A DNA stretch of 64,000 nt from Myxococcaceae bacterium (GTDB lineage Bacteria > Myxococcota > Myxococcia > Myxococcales > Myxococcaceae), in the NCBI GenBank assembly GCA_017881265.1, contig JADGRA010000077.1, forward strand, positions 53,178-117,177, given 5' to 3'. Below the pieces are notes generated by a model, which was given only the letters and a program-made list of their open reading frames with translations, had not been told where the DNA came from and ran no database searches. Made by a program: the position numbers and the translations under genes. This document shows positions 51,519 through 62,236 of the stretch, one piece after another (within the stretch, counting starts at the first letter, position 1; every line of letters starts with the position of its first letter).

Positions 51519-51699
51519 GACTCCCCGCGGCTTCTGGTGCTGGACCGCCCAGCACCCGTTGCCTGACGCAGCTTCGTCGCCCTTGGCTCAGCCGCGCAAC
51601 AGAACCCCCGACAATTTCCGCTCCACGCTGCGATGGATTTCCACCGCTTGCCCCCGGCCGACCCGGAGGAGCAGCATTCACCAGCCCGGCGGGAGGCCC

Positions 51700-52269
51700 A
51701 TGGCCATGTTTCCACGAAGCGCGCTGGTCACCGCCAGCGCGGTCTTGCTCGGCGCGGCTGCGCCGGCGCCTACTGCGCGCGAGCGGGCCGAGCCGTTCGT
51801 CTCGGAGGCGGAACAGGCCATCGGCGTGCTGCGCGCAAGACTGCTGCAACGCCTCACGGAGGCGATGGCCCAGGGCGGAGCGGCCGGCGCCATTGACGCG
51901 TGCAGCATCGAAGCCAGTCGTCTGGCGGCCGACGTCGGTGCGACGCGCGGCGTAGCGCTGGGGCGAACCGGTTTTCGCGTTCGCAACCCCAACAATGCCC
52001 CACGCGCCTGGGCCGCGGCCGCCGTGCAAGCGGCGGCAGGAAAGAAGGCTTCGGAGGTCGGCCTGTTGGTGTTCGACTTGGGAGACCGCGTCGGTGTCCT
52101 TCAACCCATCCCGCTGGGCGCCATGTGCCTGGCTTGCCACGGCGCGCGTGCCTCGCTGGGTGCCGACGTCGCCGCCGCGCTCGCGGCCCGCTACCCCTTG
52201 GACCGCGCGGTGGACTTCGCGCCAGGAGACCTGCGCGGCTTCTTCTGGGCCGAGGTCCGCAAGCACTGA
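51700..52269 (+). CDS. DUF3365 (Tll0287-like) heme-binding protein
   Basis: A 189-residue exported protein starting at ATG 51700 after GGGAGG. It has a signal peptide (residues 1-22) and a DUF3365 domain. A single c-type heme site CLACH is at residues 143-147, and ACSIEA with a paired Cys is near residue 68. The family includes Tll0287, a heme sensor-like domain. It has a probable periplasmic electron-transfer or redox-sensing role and is convergent with the rhodanese-thioredoxin gene. Confidence 0.82.
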   Translation: MAMFPRSALVTASAVLLGAAAPAPTARERAEPFVSEAEQAIGVLRARLLQRLTEAMAQGGAAGAIDACSIEASRLAADVGATRGVALGRTGFRVRNPNNAPRAWAAAAVQAAAGKKASEVGLLVFDLGDRVGVLQPIPLGAMCLACHGARASLGADVAAALAARYPLDRAVDFAPGDLRGFFWAEVRKH

Positions 52270-52285
52270 AGCCCTTCGGGCCCAC

Positions 52286-53047
52286 TCAGGGCTTCGTCAG
52301 CTGCGCCTCCAGCACCTCGCGCGGCAGCTCGCCCGAACCGCGCCAGCGTTCCTTCCCATCGACGTACACCACGAAGACGGGGACGCCCTGGATTTTCTCG
52401 CGCGCGGCCAGGGCTTCGCTCTCTCCAATGTCGACGCGCACCACCATCGCCCTGCCCTTCCAGGCCTCGGCCACCGCGTCCACGACGGAATTCATCCGCC
52501 GGCAGGGTGCACACCACGGGGTGTGGTAGTCCACCAGCACGCGCTTGTTGCCAGCCAGCAAGGCGTCGAGGGCCTGGGGCTCCATCGCCTTCGAGCCGTC
52601 GGCCGCCGCCGTTTCGGAACGCTCGACGGGGTAGCCCTCGCCCGCCCAGCTTCCGATGCCACCTTGCAAGTCATAGACATGGCCGAAGCCCATCTGCACC
52701 ATCATCTCCGCCGCAGCGCTGCTCCGGCCACCAGAGGCGCAGTACACGAAGATGGGCTTGTCCTTGGGCAGCAGCTCGACCTTCTGCCTGAATTTTGGGT
52801 CATGGAAGTCGATGACGCTGGCGTTCGGAAGGTGTCCGCGCGCCACCTCGCCCGGCGTTCGCACATCGAGGTAGCCCCCGCCGGCTTGCTCGGCCAGCTT
52901 CCGGAACTCCGGTGCGGCGAGACGGACGACGTGGCTCGGCTCCTGCTGCGTGGTGGAAGCGGCGGCGCCAGCGCTGCCCTCGGCCTTCCGACATCCGGCG
53001 AGGGAGCACAGCGTGAGAACACCGAGAAGGACGTGACTAAAGCGCAT
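52286..53047 (-). CDS. Periplasmic lipoprotein: rhodanese domain fused to thioredoxin
   Basis: A 253-residue lipoprotein (lipobox LAGC, Cys19), start ATG 53047. The first domain is a single rhodanese with active-site loop CASGGRS (Cys103), giving a persulfide-carrying cysteine. The second is a thioredoxin with WCAPC (residues 178-182). The fusion predicts transfer of sulfane sulfur to or reduction by the linked dithiol. It is adjacent to the flavoprotein and small protein genes on the same strand. Confidence 0.9.
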   Translation of the reverse strand: MRFSHVLLGVLTLCSLAGCRKAEGSAGAAASTTQQEPSHVVRLAAPEFRKLAEQAGGGYLDVRTPGEVARGHLPNASVIDFHDPKFRQKVELLPKDKPIFVYCASGGRSSAAAEMMVQMGFGHVYDLQGGIGSWAGEGYPVERSETAAADGSKAMEPQALDALLAGNKRVLVDYHTPWCAPCRRMNSVVDAVAEAWKGRAMVVRVDIGESEALAAREKIQGVPVFVVYVDGKERWRGSGELPREVLEAQLTKP

Positions 53048-53183
53048 GACCAACCTCACGGGGCGTGCAGACACCCTGGGCCAACAGCCTTCGCCCCTGC
53101 AATGACCGGGCCCCAGGACATCCATTACCCCCCGGGAGGCCCTTGTCGCCACCCGCTGTGGGGCCGTCAGCGCCGGTACCCCC

Positions 53184-53417
53184 TCAGGAAGAGCGAGACG
53201 CTGGGTCCAGCGCGCGCTTCGGCGCCGGGGCGACGGCGTGCTTCGGATGGTGGCCCATGGAGATGATGCGCATCATCTTCAGGTTGATGATGACGAAGCG
53301 GAGGAGCTGCCAGGGCAGAAAGGTTCGAAAGAAGCGGGTGGTGGCCGTCGGCTTCGTCACGGACAACCACTGCTCATCACGGCCACGGGGAAGATTCATG
53401 GGCAGGGAGGGAGGCAT
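53184..53417 (-). CDS. Small protein coupled to flavoprotein gene
   Basis: A 77-residue protein, start ATG 53417, only three bases after the flavoprotein stop. Its middle (PWQLLRFVIINLKMMRIISMGHH) is hydrophobic and basic, suggesting an amphipathic membrane-associated helix, and the tail is Ala/Pro-rich. No family recognised. The tight spacing makes it a likely real gene and partner of the flavoprotein. Confidence 0.65.
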   Translation of the reverse strand: MPPSLPMNLPRGRDEQWLSVTKPTATTRFFRTFLPWQLLRFVIINLKMMRIISMGHHPKHAVAPAPKRALDPASRSS

Positions 53418-53420
53418 GGC

Positions 53421-54875
53421 TTACTCGGGGATGAGCGACCAGAAGGGCCGCAGGCGCGCCTTGTGAAGGAAGAGGTGGTGCAGGAGGATTTTAATCCAGT
53501 GTCCGGCGAGACCAATTTCGCCAAACGTCTGGTTCAGGTCCCGTCCGTACGCGGGGAACTTCTCGAAATCAGGGACGATGGGGAACACGGTGATGGACGC
53601 CGCGGTTCCGGTGAGGGCATTGGCGCCGGCGGACGCGACGCACGCCGCACCCATCTCTGACATCGAAGCCGTCTGGGTCGGTGCCTCGGCGCCATGAATC
53701 ATGTCGACAATGCTGCGCGCCACGGCCTTCGCAATCGTCGCCGACGGCATGCCGGTGCGGGGCGGCGAGGGGGTGATGTTGGTGCCCTTCGGGCTCTGCC
53801 GCGGAACCGAGACGGGATGCGGCGGAGCGAACGCGATGCCTGCAGCGAAGACGTTCTTGAACTCCGTCTGGTAGGTGCGCGGCCAGTCGGCAGCGCGCCA
53901 AGCTTCGTAGGGCCTCGGCGTGTAGTCCGCGTCCACCTTCATGAAACCGCTCGGAGCGAAAAGGCGACTGGTGATGTCTTGGCCGCGTCGGTCGAAGGCC
54001 TTGAGTGCGGCGCCCCGGAACGGAGGCAGCAACATCGCCATGTCAAATGCCACTTCCCGTTCCTCGCCCGCGAGCGTCTCGGTGAAGATGCGCCCGGCCT
54101 CAATCTTCGCGACGTGCGAGCGGGTGACCCAGTCGATGCCGCGCTCGGCGAAAAGCGACTCGGTGAAAATCTTGCTCGGCGTGACGTAGCCACCTTGCCG
54201 CAGGTGGAGACCGCCCATCCCGAAGTCACCAAGTTCGAACTCGTTGGTGAGGTAGGTGACGTCGGCCATCTCCCTCACCCCCCGGGCGCGCAGCTCGAAC
54301 TCGAGGTTGACGATGTATTCGAAGGCGGCGCCCTGACAGGTGCTGGTCCCATGGCCCACGCCGACGACGAAGCGCTGGCGCTCACCCTTGCGCATGCGGG
54401 CAACGCGCTCATCGAGCTGCTTCGACGTCTCGACCGCGTGGTCCGCGGTACAGACCGAGACGGTGTGCTTTCCTGGTCCCAGGCCGGGCGTGGCCTCGAA
54501 AGCCAGCTTGGGGCCAGTGGCGTTGATGAGAAAGTCGTAACGGACACGCTCGTGCTGACCCTGCCGCTCGGGCGAGGTGTACTCAATCTCCACGAAGGCG
54601 CCCGGCAACTCCTCGGCACCCTCGGGATGGATGGCGACCGCCTTGGCCTGCCGGTACTCGATGCCGAATCGCTCGTAGACGGGCGGCAACGCGAAAAGCA
54701 CCTGGTCGGCGCGCAGAAGGCCAACGCCGACCCAGATGTTCGAAGGAATCCAGTTGTAGTCGGGCTTGGGAGACACCACGAAGACCTCGTGCTCCTTCGG
54801 CAGCCACTTGCGAAGGAACGAGGCAGCCGTGTGGCCAGCAATGCCCGAGCCCAGCACCACCACCCGTGTGCCCAT
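53421..54875 (-). CDS. Sulfide:quinone oxidoreductase-like flavoprotein
   Basis: A 484-residue FAD-dependent disulfide-oxidoreductase-fold enzyme of the SQR/NDH-2 group. FAD-binding GSGIAGHTAA lies at residues 8-17, ATGP around 120, VGHGTSTCQGAAFEYIVNLEFE carries one Cys of the active-site type, and FAPPHP with GMPSATIAKAVA near the end match sulfide:quinone oxidoreductases. An unusual C-terminal extension of about 90 residues includes an amphipathic helix for quinone-side membrane binding. Reduction of quinone with sulfide is inferred. Cys positions differ from type I SQR. Confidence 0.82.
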   Translation of the reverse strand: MGTRVVVLGSGIAGHTAASFLRKWLPKEHEVFVVSPKPDYNWIPSNIWVGVGLLRADQVLFALPPVYERFGIEYRQAKAVAIHPEGAEELPGAFVEIEYTSPERQGQHERVRYDFLINATGPKLAFEATPGLGPGKHTVSVCTADHAVETSKQLDERVARMRKGERQRFVVGVGHGTSTCQGAAFEYIVNLEFELRARGVREMADVTYLTNEFELGDFGMGGLHLRQGGYVTPSKIFTESLFAERGIDWVTRSHVAKIEAGRIFTETLAGEEREVAFDMAMLLPPFRGAALKAFDRRGQDITSRLFAPSGFMKVDADYTPRPYEAWRAADWPRTYQTEFKNVFAAGIAFAPPHPVSVPRQSPKGTNITPSPPRTGMPSATIAKAVARSIVDMIHGAEAPTQTASMSEMGAACVASAGANALTGTAASITVFPIVPDFEKFPAYGRDLNQTFGEIGLAGHWIKILLHHLFLHKARLRPFWSLIPE

Positions 54876-54976
54876 GGTACCTCCCGTCCCCCGCGCGCAC
54901 AGTGCGCCTCCCGGCGCTCGGGGTAACGGGTGTGGGAGCCACCGCCGGTCTGGAAGGGTTCAGAAGCCCGCCGAAT

Positions 54977-54990
54977 AGCCCGGCCGGGCT
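54977..54990. repeat. 14-bp perfect palindrome
   Basis: AGCCCGGCCGGGCT lies between the flavoprotein start and the downstream end of the frameshifted lipoprotein gene, on the minus strand. It could be the stem of a terminator for that gene or a regulatory site for the flavoprotein. Confidence 0.4.
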
Positions 54991-55019
54991 GGCCTGGCCC
55001 TCCGCCGAGGCGCGAGTTC

Positions 55020-55444
55020 CTACCGAAGCGGGACCACGCGTTTCACGGGTAGTTCGAGGGCAACGCTGGACGCTCCCTGGGTGAGGACCGCCACGGCCTC
55101 GGCACTCTCGGCCCAGACGACGCCGTCAACGCTGATGCTGGTCCGCGCGAGATAGCGGTGGCTGACCTGGATGAGCGTCGGGCTGAAGAAAATCTTGAAG
55201 GGCACGGGCCCCGGCCACTGATGGGAAACTTCCCCTCGGCGATGGTCGACGAGTCAGTCGGCTCGACCGTGTCCCACACCCAGACCCTGAGGACCGCATT
55301 AGCTGGGAGAGGCGAGGGGTCTGCAGACGTCACCGTCCCGCTCAGGATGCCCTTGCGCGCCGCCGGACGCGGCTGGGGAAGCGTCGACGGCGTTCCACAG
55401 GCGAGCGACGCCAGCACCACTGTCGTAGCGAGCGCCCATCTCAC
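55020..55444 (-). pseudogene. YbaY/YscW-type lipoprotein, frameshifted
   Basis: The first part, from GTG 55444, gives a lipoprotein signal (LASLAC) and the start of a YbaY-type domain (LSGTVTSADPSPLPANAVLRV and so on). The matching second half (VPFKIFFSPTLIQVSHRYLA and SVDGVVWAES to the end) is in another frame. The frames switch at a run of four C bases on the plus strand (55209-55212). One further C would restore a continuous 140-residue lipoprotein. It is either a recent pseudogene or a sequence error in a homopolymer. The start overlaps the methyltransferase stop as GTGA. Confidence 0.75.
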
Positions 55445-56049
55445 TGAATCTCACCGTCCTTCCGCCGGCACGCCAGGCCGTAGTGAAAGGGGAAGAGCCG
55501 CTGCTGCAGGACTTGAAATCCGTGCTTCTCCAGCCGTGCGCTCGCCTCGCCCGGCGAGTACACGTGCTCTCTCGGGGGCCCGACGGGCCTCTCCACCTGC
55601 GCATTCCAGTCGATGAAGGCCGCCACGCCCTCGGGCTTCAGGAGCGTCCGAACCTGCCCGAGCGCCTCGTCCCCAAGCTCGTGCAGTACGTTGAGTCCGA
55701 GGATGCGGTCCGCAAGGCCCTCGAGGGCGCGACTCTCCGGACTCGGCGCCAGCACTGGCTGGACATTCGGCAAGGGCTGCTGGGTCAGCTTCGCAGCAAC
55801 CCTCTCCAGCATCTCGCGTTGCTCGTCCAGCGCAATCACCCGCACGTCGGGACGGCTCCGCGCGAGCTCGATAGCGTAGGTGCCGGTACCAGTCCCGAAA
55901 TCGACCACGGTGGCGCCCGGCGGCGCGTCCAGCAGGGCGAACACGTCTGCCGGAGGCAAGCTGTCGAAGCGCTCCTTTTCATCGAGGACGTGTGCCCGCT
56001 TGGGGTCAAAGCGGTGTGGCTGCCGAGCACCATGGCGGTCGTGTTCCAT
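55441..56049 (-). CDS. Class I SAM-dependent methyltransferase
   Basis: A 202-residue methyltransferase starting at ATG 56049. Motif I is VVDFGTGTGTYA (about residues 47-58), the acidic residue after strand 2 is in VIALDEQ, and LGLNVLHELGD is motif post-II-like. The His-rich N-terminus (EHDRHGARQPHRF) is typical of a small methyltransferase group found beside thiol and metalloid genes, but the substrate is not known. It overlaps the lipoprotein gene by four bases. Confidence 0.83.
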   Translation of the reverse strand: MEHDRHGARQPHRFDPKRAHVLDEKERFDSLPPADVFALLDAPPGATVVDFGTGTGTYAIELARSRPDVRVIALDEQREMLERVAAKLTQQPLPNVQPVLAPSPESRALEGLADRILGLNVLHELGDEALGQVRTLLKPEGVAAFIDWNAQVERPVGPPREHVYSPGEASARLEKHGFQVLQQRLFPFHYGLACRRKDGEIQ

Positions 56050-56067
56050 CCGTCCTCTTGCCGGGCG

Positions 56068-56241
56068 CTACAGCTGCCCCAGGAGAAAACCCAGGAGCGC
56101 ACCATACAGCGTGCTGACAAATGGATTCGAGGTGATGGGGCACGCGCCTGTGTGGCAGCCGACGAAGTGCTGGTACAGCAGGCCGACCAGGGCCCCTGTG
56201 AGAACGCTGGCAACCAGTCGCACGGTGGTCTTCCTTCGCAT
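56068..56241 (-). CDS. DUF6132-type small membrane protein
   Basis: A 57-residue protein from ATG 56241 to TAG 56068, below the usual gene-calling size. It has two hydrophobic helices around the Cys-containing segment GCHTGACPITSNP, a conserved pattern of the DUF6132 family. Its role is unknown; it is often near rhodanese or thiol-redox genes. It lies 18 bases upstream of the methyltransferase start on the same strand. Confidence 0.75.
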   Translation of the reverse strand: MRRKTTVRLVASVLTGALVGLLYQHFVGCHTGACPITSNPFVSTLYGALLGFLLGQL

Positions 56242-56306
56242 GGCTGTGCGGTAAGAGCCTGAATCCTTCCGCGTCGGTTCCGGCTCTCAGTCCCTGAGGA
56301 GGACAG

Positions 56307-56492
56307 ATGTGCCAGAGAGTTGTGTGTAGGCGATGCAGGAAACCGACCTGGGCAGGCTGTGGTGCCCACATCGAGCAGGCGCTCGCAGGTGTCCCGCGCG
56401 AGGCGCGGTGCGAGTGCCGCGAGCAGGCAGCCAAGAAGGTCGAGGTTCCGGCCACTCGCAGCAAACCCAAGAGACTCTTCGGACTGTTCTAG
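56307..56492 (+). CDS. Small Cys-rich zinc-ribbon-like protein
   Basis: A 61-residue protein starting at ATG 56307 after GAGGACAG. It has two CxxC-like pairs (CRRC and CEC), a conserved-looking core KPTWAGCGAHIEQALAGVP, and a basic tail. I recognise this pattern from annotated small proteins of unknown function in many bacteria; zinc binding is likely. It is divergent from the DUF6132 gene. Confidence 0.75.
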   Translation: MCQRVVCRRCRKPTWAGCGAHIEQALAGVPREARCECREQAAKKVEVPATRSKPKRLFGLF

Positions 56493-56548
56493 CCGTCCGG
56501 CCGACGGCCAGAGGCGTCGGAGCGCAGCAGGGGCGCTCCAAACGCTGG

Positions 56549-56950
56549 CTAGGCGCGCTCCAGCGCCCGCACCAGCCGCTCATCCGCCTCGCGGGCGACG
56601 GGCTTGAGTTGGGCATTCTGGACGATGCCCATCATCGCCTGGGGCTTCACCACCTGGACGACAGACTCGCCGCGGTCACCCTCGAAGACGGTGACGTTGC
56701 ACGGAAGCAAAAGGCCAACGCCCAGGTCCGCCGTCAGGGCGCGGTGCGCCAGCTGGGGATTGCAGGCGCCGAGGATGACGTACCGCCGGAAGTCCTGGTT
56801 CAGCTTCTGCTTGAGCGTCGCGGCCACGTCGATGGTCGTCAGCACGCCGAAGCCTTCCGTCTTGAGTGCCTGGGTGATGCGTTCGACGGCTACGTCGAAG
56901 GGCACGCCTTCCAGGACGCGCGTGTACCCGTAGTCAGTGGAATAGGACAT
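56549..56950 (-). CDS. DUF302 family protein
   Basis: A 133-residue DUF302 protein. ATG 56950 is preferred to an in-frame TTG at 56956 because GGGGAGG lies seven bases before it. It has the family features of a compact alpha-beta fold: LEGVPFDVAVERITQALKTEGFGVLTTIDV, GACNPQLAHRAL, and PCNVTVFE. Function unknown; family members recur next to sulfur- and thiol-related genes. Confidence 0.88.
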   Translation of the reverse strand: MSYSTDYGYTRVLEGVPFDVAVERITQALKTEGFGVLTTIDVAATLKQKLNQDFRRYVILGACNPQLAHRALTADLGVGLLLPCNVTVFEGDRGESVVQVVKPQAMMGIVQNAQLKPVAREADERLVRALERA

Positions 56951-57135
56951 GCTCAACCTCCCCGCGGTGAGGGCTTTCCCACAGGTGGGAGCCAGATTCC
57001 AGGCGGGGGGATTCGCAGGTGGCTGGCGTTGCAGGCCGCACCGGTTGCAGCCATTCCTTTGGCTGGGGCGGCTCCACGCAAACTGTGCGCCCGCTTCCAG
57101 GGCACGGCCCTCGGAAACGGGAAGGAGTCCCAGCC

Positions 57136-57342
57136 ATGAAACTGAACCTGTCCACGGTTGACCGAGTCCTCCGTGTCGTCTTTGGCCTCGCCCTTGTCGT
57201 CTACTTCTTGACGACGCCTTTCAAGGCCGTCGGGCTGGTGGGCGTCATCCTGACCGTGACGGGCCTGGTCGGATGGTGCCCCATCTACCGGATGTTGCGC
57301 GTGTCCACGCGCCGGCACGCCGAGACGCCCGCAAGGTCCTGA
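57136..57342 (+). CDS. DUF2892 membrane protein
   Basis: A 68-residue two-helix protein with ATG 57136 and GGAAGGAG seven bases upstream. The pattern STVDRVLRVVFG, two helices and GWCPIYRMLRVSTRR with the Cys-Pro matches DUF2892. It is the second copy in the window and is convergent with lon. Confidence 0.88.
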   Translation: MKLNLSTVDRVLRVVFGLALVVYFLTTPFKAVGLVGVILTVTGLVGWCPIYRMLRVSTRRHAETPARS

Positions 57343-57371
57343 GGAAGGCGGGGGGTGGGCCGTCCATGCCG

Positions 57372-57391
57372 CCAACCCCGTGGGGGTGGCC
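57372..57391. terminator. Hairpin between DUF2892 and lon
   Basis: GCCAACCCC pairs with GGGGTGGC-like sequence around a two-base GT loop with a single mismatch, in the 106-base gap between convergent genes. There is no U-tract, so it is a candidate only. Confidence 0.4.
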
Positions 57392-57448
57392 AAGCCGGTG
57401 TGTCTTCTGCCCTCCGGGGAGGCCGGGGCGGGACAAGCCGCGGAGTGT

Positions 57449-59875
<2,427 letters not shown>

Positions 59876-59926
59876 GCGCTTCGACTCTACACTCGCCCCC
59901 TGCGCCTCGCCACGTCTTGGCCCGTC

Positions 59927-62092
59927 TCAGTGTGGGGTGGCGGACGGCACCCCCAGCTCGGCAAACAGAAACGCCAGGGTGTCCACCGACTGCGCCACCG
60001 CCTGCTTCACCATGTCCGCGCCCCCGTGGCCGGCGTTGCGCTCGATGCGCAACAGCACGGGCTGGGTCGCGGTTGCCGCAGCCACCGCGGCTGCAAACTT
60101 GCGCGCATGCATCGGGTCCACCCGGTCGTCGTGGTCCGCAGACAACAGCAGCAGCGGCGGGTAGTGCGCCGATGCTGCAACATGCTGGTAGGGCGAGTAG
60201 GCCAAGAGCCAGCGGAATTCGGCCTCCACCGCGGGGTCCCCGTACTCCTCGGCCCACGTCCGCCCGCTGCCGAACTGGGTGTAGCGCACCATGTCCAGAA
60301 GCGGGACGGCACACACCACCGCGCGGAACAACTCCGGGCGCTGCACCAGGGCCGCCCCCACCAAAAGCCCGCCGTTGCTTCCACCGGCAATGGCGATGCG
60401 CCGTGGGTCCGCCCAGTTGCCCCGGCCCAGGGCCTCGGCCGCGGCGATGAAGTCGTCGAAGACGTTCTGCTTGTTGGCCCGCATCCCAGCCTCGTGCCAC
60501 GCCCTGCCGTACTCGCCCCCGCCGCGGAGGTTGGGAAGCGCATAGACGCCGCCCGCCTCCAGCCAGGGGATGGAATTGCGGAGAAACGACGGCGTCATGC
60601 TGACGTCGAAGCCGCCGTAGCCGGTCAGCAGCGCCGGGGCCGTCCCGTCGCGCGGGACGTCCTTCCGGCGGACGATGAACATGCTGACTTCCGTCCCGTC
60701 CTTGGAGGGGTAGCGCACCTGGTCCGTCACGTAGCGGCTCGCATCCACGGGCACGTCCACCCGCGCCCACAGCGTCGTGGCACTCGTGCGCACGTCCGTC
60801 CGGTACACCTCCGAGGCGCGGGTGAAGGAGGTGAAGGCGTAGTAGGCCACCGGTTCATCCTCCAGCCCGGACAGGTTGGAGGCGGTGCCCAGCTCGGGAA
60901 GGCCCAAGGGACGCAAAGGCTTGCCCTGCAGCGTCACCAGCCGCAGCTCGGAGGTGGCCGCCCGCAAGTACTCGAGCGACAGAAGGCCCCCGATGACATT
61001 GGCCGAGACCAGCGTGGCGGCGGCGTCCTCTCGGACAATCTCCGTCCAGGAGGCGCGCTGTGGACGGCTGACCGCCACCCGGAAGAGGCGCTTGCGCGGG
61101 GCCCCCTCGTCGGTCAGGACGTACAGGAAGCCCTTCCAGACGGAGACGTCGTAGTGGGCCTGCTGGCCCACGACCAGCGGGCGAAAGTCCCGGTCCTGGC
61201 CAAGGCGCTTCAGGTAGACGTCGTTCCGGGTCCACCCGTGTCGCACATACAGCAGCAGGACCTTGCCGTCGCGGGAGAGGTCCTGGGAGAGGAAGGTGGT
61301 CGCGTCGTGCGTCGCCCCGCGCACCAGCGTGTCCCTGGCCTGGGGCTGGCCCAGGGTGTGGAAGCGGATTTCCGTCAGTCCTGGCCGGTCCGCGACGGGC
61401 GTGCCCGGCGGGTTGGGGAGGTACTCGTAGTAGAAGCCCCGCCCATCCCGCGTCCAGCTGGGGCCCGCGTACTTCGCCCCCTCCAGCACGTCCACGCTGG
61501 ACCACGTGCCGCTCGCGACATCGACGACGTGCAGCACCGCTTCGTCCGCGTTGTTGGGGTGCTGCGAGAACACCATCCGCTTGCCGTCCCAGGACGGCAC
61601 CCAGCGGCCGAGCGACGTCTTGCCGCCGTCCCAGCCGTTGGGGTCGAGCAGCACCTTGTCCTCACCCGCCGCGCTGTCCCGGACGTAGAGAATGCCCTTC
61701 TCCTGCCGGGCGGCCCGCTTGGTGAAAAACAGGCGCCCGCCGCGCGTCTCCGGCCGGCCAATGGCCCCCGCGTAGGCAAGGGCCTCCAGCTGCGTCGTGA
61801 GGGCGGCGCGGCCCGGCAGCCCGTCCAGAAAAGCACGGGCGGCGCTGTCCTGGGCCGCCATCCAGGCCTGCACCTCTGCGCTCTTCTCGTTCTCCAGCCA
61901 GCGGTAGCTGTCCGTCACCGCTTGTCCGAAGAGGGTGTCCGTCACGGGCTCGCCGCGGGTGACGACGCGCGCGGGCCCGGCGTCGGGCGCCGGGGCCGGG
62001 GCCGGGGCGGCAGCGGCCGCCGGGGGAGGTGGACTCACCGGCCCGGGCGTGGAGCAGGCGGCAAGGGTGAGGGCCAGAAGCAACGGACGCAT
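59927..62092 (-). CDS. Prolyl oligopeptidase (S9A), lipoprotein
   Basis: A 721-residue serine peptidase. ATG 62092 gives a lipoprotein signal (LTLAAC, about Cys13) and a Pro/Ala-rich linker; the upstream open part is non-homologous. A beta-propeller (residues about 80-440) precedes the hydrolase domain with Ser572 in GGSNGG, Asp near 655 in HDDRV and His689 in AGHGG. It cleaves short peptides after proline and is expected outside the inner membrane. Confidence 0.92.
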   Translation of the reverse strand: MRPLLLALTLAACSTPGPVSPPPPAAAAAPAPAPAPDAGPARVVTRGEPVTDTLFGQAVTDSYRWLENEKSAEVQAWMAAQDSAARAFLDGLPGRAALTTQLEALAYAGAIGRPETRGGRLFFTKRAARQEKGILYVRDSAAGEDKVLLDPNGWDGGKTSLGRWVPSWDGKRMVFSQHPNNADEAVLHVVDVASGTWSSVDVLEGAKYAGPSWTRDGRGFYYEYLPNPPGTPVADRPGLTEIRFHTLGQPQARDTLVRGATHDATTFLSQDLSRDGKVLLLYVRHGWTRNDVYLKRLGQDRDFRPLVVGQQAHYDVSVWKGFLYVLTDEGAPRKRLFRVAVSRPQRASWTEIVREDAAATLVSANVIGGLLSLEYLRAATSELRLVTLQGKPLRPLGLPELGTASNLSGLEDEPVAYYAFTSFTRASEVYRTDVRTSATTLWARVDVPVDASRYVTDQVRYPSKDGTEVSMFIVRRKDVPRDGTAPALLTGYGGFDVSMTPSFLRNSIPWLEAGGVYALPNLRGGGEYGRAWHEAGMRANKQNVFDDFIAAAEALGRGNWADPRRIAIAGGSNGGLLVGAALVQRPELFRAVVCAVPLLDMVRYTQFGSGRTWAEEYGDPAVEAEFRWLLAYSPYQHVAASAHYPPLLLLSADHDDRVDPMHARKFAAAVAAATATQPVLLRIERNAGHGGADMVKQAVAQSVDTLAFLFAELGVPSATPH

Positions 62093-62236
62093 GTGCGGCC
62101 TCGTGAAGGGAACCAAACGGGCGCGGCACTGAAGCAGAAGGGGCGCCGGGGGTCGAGCGAGACAGGCCCGTGCCGCTAGGTGCTTGGGGCAAAAGGGATG
62201 TGCAATGGTAGCCGGGCGCCACGCGTACAAGGAGCA

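Noticed and set aside
53065..53660. Plus-strand open frames opposite the small protein and flavoprotein end
   Set aside because: Antisense frames with no recognisable features. The minus-strand gene is coupled to the flavoprotein stop.
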